Of a stretch of DNA of 8,405 nucleotides, positions 5,962 to 8,405 are shown one piece after another (the first letter of the stretch is position 1; each line of letters starts with the position of its first letter). The position numbers and the translations under genes were made by a program. The DNA comes from Bordetella parapertussis. Its GTDB lineage: Bacteria; Pseudomonadota; Gammaproteobacteria; Burkholderiales; Burkholderiaceae_D. The notes beneath the pieces were generated by a model. That model was not told where the DNA came from and made no database searches. It was given only the letters and a program-made list of their open reading frames with translations. Location: contig CAMCXB010000084.1 in the NCBI GenBank assembly GCA_945883145.1, positions 1-8,405 of the forward strand. The letters run 5' to 3'.

Positions 5962-6165
5962 ATGCTCGATCCTTCATTCATTGACTCCGATCAGGCTCTA
6001 AACGAGCTATTAAGAACCCGAAGAACCCTTAAACCTAGCCTGTGGCGCAAGCGTTGCAAACCTCTGGATAAGCAAGACGATGAACTGGAGCCTAGCTTTA
6101 GCATTACAGCAACACGCGAAGGCTTACGCATAGAAATCATCAAAACGCAATCCAACACTCTATGA
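5962..6165 (+). CDS. 67-aa orphan protein, possibly SOS-linked, coupled to the SET gene
   Basis: I recognise no family. The start at 5962 is set by AAGGA six bases upstream; the frame could be extended to 5881, but that would run through the LexA box. The protein has an acidic N-terminus (MLDPSFIDSDQALNELL), a strongly basic stretch at residues 18-33 (RTRRTLKPSLWRKRCK), an acidic linker (DKQDDELE) and a short C-terminal region likely to be beta-strands (SFSITATREGLRIEIIK). No signal peptide or membrane segment is seen, so it should be cytoplasmic. Its stop overlaps the next gene as ATGA, which implies coupled translation with the SET protein. It is transcribed away from umuD across the shared LexA-box region. 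The basic stretch could bind nucleic acid or be a lysine-methylation substrate; that is speculation. Confidence 0.72.
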   Translation: MLDPSFIDSDQALNELLRTRRTLKPSLWRKRCKPLDKQDDELEPSFSITATREGLRIEIIKTQSNTL

Positions 6166-6629
6166 GCAAACTGAAAGAAAAACTGCAAGAACATTTGCTC
6201 ACCGAGGTTTATTGTAAGTTAGGCGTCTCTCCTATTCATGGCATAGGCGTATTCGCGTTACGTGATATCAAGATTGGTGATACGCCTTTAAAAAGCATGG
6301 TCACCAACAAAGAAATTAAATTTTCTCGTGATGACCTGAAAAAAGTACCGAGTAGCGTGAAACGTCATCTATCGGCCTTCTGCTTGCTTGAAAAAGGTCG
6401 TCTATTCATTCCAAAAATTGGTATGAATGCAGTTAATCTCGCTATCTATTTAAATCATTCCAAGACGCCCAACCTTGTGTTCAATGACGATTATGTGCTG
6501 GTAGCTGTTCGAGACGTTGCCCGTGATGAAGAACTGACTATTGATTACGACAAAAGCTTCGGCGGCAAACATGATTTCAGTGATGAGGAATCAGAGCAAC
6601 ATCCACTCTTGGAAGATGATAAAGACTAA
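6162..6629 (+). CDS. Small SET-domain protein (putative protein-lysine methyltransferase)
   Basis: SET domains transfer methyl groups from S-adenosylmethionine to protein lysines. The 155-aa product is almost only a SET domain. It has the N-terminal SAM-binding motif SPIHGIGVFALRDIKIGD (residues 23-40), a middle region that stands in for the SET-I insert (about 45-90), the second signature IYLNHSKTPNLVF (95-107) and VRDVARDEELTIDYD (116-130), with the NH and D-Y residues that form the SAM pocket and pseudoknot. The Cys of the eukaryotic NHxCxPN motif is Lys here, and no post-SET zinc cysteines are present, as in other short bacterial members. An acidic tail (DEESEQHPLLEDDKD) ends the protein. 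It overlaps the 67-aa gene by 4 bp, has no ribosome binding site of its own, and so depends on coupling. The substrate is unknown. Confidence 0.88.
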   Translation: MSKLKEKLQEHLLTEVYCKLGVSPIHGIGVFALRDIKIGDTPLKSMVTNKEIKFSRDDLKKVPSSVKRHLSAFCLLEKGRLFIPKIGMNAVNLAIYLNHSKTPNLVFNDDYVLVAVRDVARDEELTIDYDKSFGGKHDFSDEESEQHPLLEDDKD

Positions 6630-6788
6630 GATCAATAAACGACATTCATTAGTTCTGGCAGAGTGGGATTACCATTTCCCCTAAAGATCTAGAATCTAAG
6701 CCAATTTCCTGATTCGATTCACAAACCGTATCCGTATTTATTCCCTCATGGACCATCAAGTCGAAATCGAGTAGATGTTAAACAATGC

Positions 6789-6817
6789 TTTACTTCGATG
6801 AAAGCAAATCATAAAAT
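6789..6817 (+). promoter_or_regulatory. Sigma70-type promoter of the chpSB pair
   Basis: TTTACT (6789-6794) and TAAAAT (6812-6817) are separated by exactly 17 bp and match the -35 and -10 consensus at 4 and 5 of 6 positions. The predicted transcript starts near 6824, about 30 bases before the chpS ATG, which has AGGA five bases upstream. Confidence 0.6.
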
Positions 6818-6853
6818 AGTGGCTGCTTCGTCGTTTTAACTCAGAGGAAATCC

Positions 6854-7105
6854 ATGGAAGTCATACTCAGAAAATATGGCAACAGCACGGTAGCCGTGCT
6901 GCCTCCGGCTGTGCTCAGGGATCTTGGCTTATCAGCCGGGCAAACTATGACGTTAGACACTACCGATAACGGTCAGATAGTACTGGCCAAAAAGCGAAAA
7001 TACGTTCTGGCCGAACTAATCGCACAATGCGATCCAAAAGCTCCATCACCAGCCGACCTCGCGCTATGGGATTCAGCGAAACCCGTCGGACAAGAGGTCT
7101 GGTAA
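6854..7105 (+). CDS. chpS: ChpS/MazE-family antitoxin (AbrB/SpoVT-type DNA-binding fold)
   Basis: The 83-aa protein lines up from end to end with E. coli ChpS. The N-terminal swapped-hairpin DNA-binding domain carries the KYGNS signature and LPPAVLRDLGLSAGQTMTL (residues 7-35). The C-terminal toxin-binding tail (YVLAELIAQCD, LALWDSAKPVGQEVW) follows the pattern of the ChpS tail (AQCD and a terminal G-x-E-[IV]-W). The antitoxin neutralises ChpB by wrapping its tail over the active site and represses the operon as a complex. AGGA five bases before the ATG and a good upstream promoter support the start. The stop TAA shares its last base with the start of the toxin gene (TAATG). The gene is visibly richer in GC than the umuDC block, which suggests separate acquisition. 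Confidence 0.93.
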   Translation: MEVILRKYGNSTVAVLPPAVLRDLGLSAGQTMTLDTTDNGQIVLAKKRKYVLAELIAQCDPKAPSPADLALWDSAKPVGQEVW

Positions 7106-7446
7106 TGGCAGTTTTTGATCGGGGCGATGTGGTTAGTGTGCCTCTCGACCCCGCTGTCGGCCACGAACAACGAGGCACCAGACCAGCATTGGTATTGACC
7201 ACCAAGGAATTCAATCGCTTGGGTGATGTACTCGTTGCTCCAATCACCCAGGGCGGAGAATACTCACGTTATGCAGGTTTTGCAGTGAGTCTGATGGACA
7301 CAGGATGCAAAACTCAAGGCGTAGCATTGTTGAACAAGATCAGAATGCTCGATCTCAAGGCAAGAAAAGCGAGAAAGATTGAGCAAGTACCACAAGCAGT
7401 TCTTGATGACGCTTTGAGCCGCCTTACAGCTTTGCTCGATGGCTAG
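7105..7446 (+). CDS. chpB: ChpB/MazF-PemK family endoribonuclease toxin
   Basis: MazF-type toxins cut single-stranded mRNA at short sequences and stop growth. The 113-aa product resembles E. coli ChpB throughout: FDRGDVVSVPLDPAVGHEQRG at residues 4-24, RPALVLTTKEFNRLG near 26, VAPITQGGEYSRYAGF near 45 and NKIRMLDLKARKARKI near 77. It keeps the conserved loop Arg, the Thr of the PITQGG motif and the Arg-x-x-Asp pair (RMLD) used by the Kid/PemK branch. The frame is open upstream to an ATG at 7027, but that lies inside chpS. The ATG at 7105, in a TAATG overlap with GAGGT six bases before it, is the real start. Nothing looks broken, so an active toxin held by ChpS is expected. Confidence 0.93.
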   Translation: MAVFDRGDVVSVPLDPAVGHEQRGTRPALVLTTKEFNRLGDVLVAPITQGGEYSRYAGFAVSLMDTGCKTQGVALLNKIRMLDLKARKARKIEQVPQAVLDDALSRLTALLDG

Positions 7447-7524
7447 CGCTACCTTCGAATCTCTCACGCGCTGTCCGCAGGGATATCGCTCAGTTTCTGG
7501 AAGGCCTCTCTTATAGTTAGGTCG

Positions 7525-7547
7525 AAGATTCAAACCGTTGAATTTTT
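7525..7547 (+). terminator. Possible weak terminator after the chpSB operon
   Basis: AAGATTCAA and TTGAATTTT pair over nine positions (one G-U) around an ACCG loop and run into T residues. The stem is AT-rich and lies about 80 bp after the toxin stop, so it may be only modestly effective. Confidence 0.35.
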
Positions 7548-7602
7548 AAGAGTATCCAAAGTTACCCAATAAACCTTTCTCATCAGAACATCAACGGTGC
7601 AT

Positions 7603-8405
7603 CTAACGTTTGCGGAGCCGCCCTATCCAATTTGTCAGATCATCCAGCATGGTGAAGATAGCTGGAATGACTAGCAAACTTAGTACAGTGGAAGTGATCA
7701 GCCCACCTATCACTGCGACTGCCATAGGGCTACGAAAACTGGTATCTGCTGCCCCCCAACCCACGGCAAGTGGCACCATACCGGCGCCCATAGCTAATGT
7801 GGTCATGACCACAGGCCGAGCTCGCTTGTGGCAGGCATCCAGCAGCGCATCGACCCGAGACATTGGTGCCGTGGTTGGCTTACCATCAGGGCCTGGATGG
7901 CCACGGCGAGATTCAATGGCGTATTCCACTAGTAGGATGGAGTTCTTCGTAGCAATACCCATCAGCATAATGAGCCCAATGAGGGATGGCATTGAAAAGC
8001 TTTGGTTAGCGATCAGTAGCCCGACAAAGGCTCCCCCAAGCGACAGAGGAAGCGCCGCTAAAATCGTGATTGGCTGAAGAAAGTCTTTGAACAGCAGCAC
8101 CAATACGATGTAAATGCAGAGTACTCCGGTCAGCATTGCCAGACCAAAGCTTGCAAACAGCTCACCCATCACCTCAGCATCACCTAGCGCGAGCTGCTTG
8201 ACGCCCGGCGGCAGGTTCTGGATAGCCGGCAACTTGTTCACTGCCGCCGTGACATCGCCTAGTGGCACGTCCGACAGCTCCACCTCGAAGGTGATGTTGC
8301 GTGAACGGTTGAGGCGGTCAATCACCGCTGGACCGCCCGATACCTCTAGCGCAGCCACCTGGCTGAGCATGACCGGCCCCTTCACGCCGGGTACCGTCAG
8401 ACGAC
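7603..8405 (-). CDS. RND-family efflux transporter (HAE-1/AcrB-like), C-terminal quarter, continues past right edge
   Basis: These inner-membrane pumps export drugs, dyes or other hydrophobic compounds by proton exchange, with a periplasmic adaptor and an outer-membrane channel. The window holds about 266 residues of a protein that is normally near 1040. The end of the periplasmic porter domain (VPGVKGPVMLSQVAALE, ITFEVELSDVPLGDV, DAEVMGELFASFGLAM) is followed by five membrane segments matching TM8 to TM12. These include the TM9 region PITILAALPLSLGGAFVGLL, the TM10 signature MLMGIATKNSILLVEYA, the motif DACHKRARPVVMTT before TM11 and the TM12 segment ending VIPAIFTML. The frame is still open at the edge, so the gene is cut by the window and not necessarily truncated. 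The loop after TM10 is slightly long (RRGHPGPDGKPTTAPMSR). The DNA is clearly more GC-rich than the left two thirds of the window. Substrate and gene symbol cannot be assigned. Confidence 0.92.
   Translation of the reverse strand, partial: RLTVPGVKGPVMLSQVAALEVSGGPAVIDRLNRSRNITFEVELSDVPLGDVTAAVNKLPAIQNLPPGVKQLALGDAEVMGELFASFGLAMLTGVLCIYIVLVLLFKDFLQPITILAALPLSLGGAFVGLLIANQSFSMPSLIGLIMLMGIATKNSILLVEYAIESRRGHPGPDGKPTTAPMSRVDALLDACHKRARPVVMTTLAMGAGMVPLAVGWGAADTSFRSPMAVAVIGGLITSTVLSLLVIPAIFTMLDDLTNWIGRLRKR

Noticed and set aside
7027..7104. N-terminal extension of the ChpB toxin to an ATG at 7027
   Set aside because: The extra 26 residues lie inside chpS and are not seen in ChpB/MazF proteins; the ATG at 7105 has a ribosome binding site and a TAATG coupling.
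7264..7533. Minus-strand open frame opposite chpB and its downstream region
   Set aside because: It is antisense to the conserved toxin, and the peptide has no recognisable features.
7610..8077. Long plus-strand open frame opposite the RND gene
   Set aside because: It is antisense to a well-conserved efflux-pump gene and its translation looks like no protein family; it is a shadow frame caused by GC-rich codons.
1..8405. CRISPR array, rRNA or complete tRNA genes
   Set aside because: No regularly spaced identical repeats with unique spacers and no complete cloverleaf or rRNA signature were seen; the only repeats are the 24-bp coding repeats at the left edge.

Overview
The window looks like an accessory, mosaic stretch of a Gram-negative proteobacterial chromosome, probably gamma- or betaproteobacterial. 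The evidence is Sec- and Tat-type signal peptides, a UmuDC pair under an Escherichia coli-type LexA box, a ChpSB toxin-antitoxin pair and an HAE-1 type RND efflux pump. I cannot name a genus. Most of the window is AT-rich. From about 6.85 kb the sequence becomes visibly richer in GC, most strongly in the efflux gene, which suggests a separately acquired block.

Layout, left to right. At 1-169 (minus) lies a stretch of octapeptide (24-bp) repeats from a large surface-type protein, cut by the window edge and without a normal start codon. Next, all on the minus strand, come an exported ApbE-type flavin transferase (230-1300), a small secreted protein of unknown function with a strong terminator (1450-1695), an exported MORN-repeat protein (1828-2316), and the C-terminal half of an MFS transporter (2520-2990) that has lost its first half. 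The region 2991-3376 is eroded and holds no convincing gene. On the plus strand, 3377-4121 is an overlapping HigB-like toxin and HTH antitoxin pair. Convergent to it is the SOS operon umuD-umuC (5847 down to 4165). Diverging from umuD is a two-gene operon on the plus strand: a 67-aa orphan protein (5962-6165) overlapping by ATGA with a small SET-domain protein (6162-6629). A near-consensus LexA box (5889-5908) sits between the two transcription units. Then comes a ChpS/ChpB (MazE/MazF family) toxin-antitoxin pair (6854-7446) with a good sigma70-type promoter. The window ends inside an RND efflux transporter gene on the minus strand (7603-8405), of which only the C-terminal quarter is present.

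How it fits together: the best-supported regulatory unit is the SOS one. LexA cleavage would release umuDC for translesion synthesis, and because the box lies in the divergent intergenic region it may also release the orphan/SET operon. A DNA-damage-linked protein methyltransferase with a small basic partner is the most interesting hypothesis here. The two toxin-antitoxin pairs flank this SOS block, as is typical of mobile or island DNA. The MFS half-gene and the eroded region beside it record past rearrangement.
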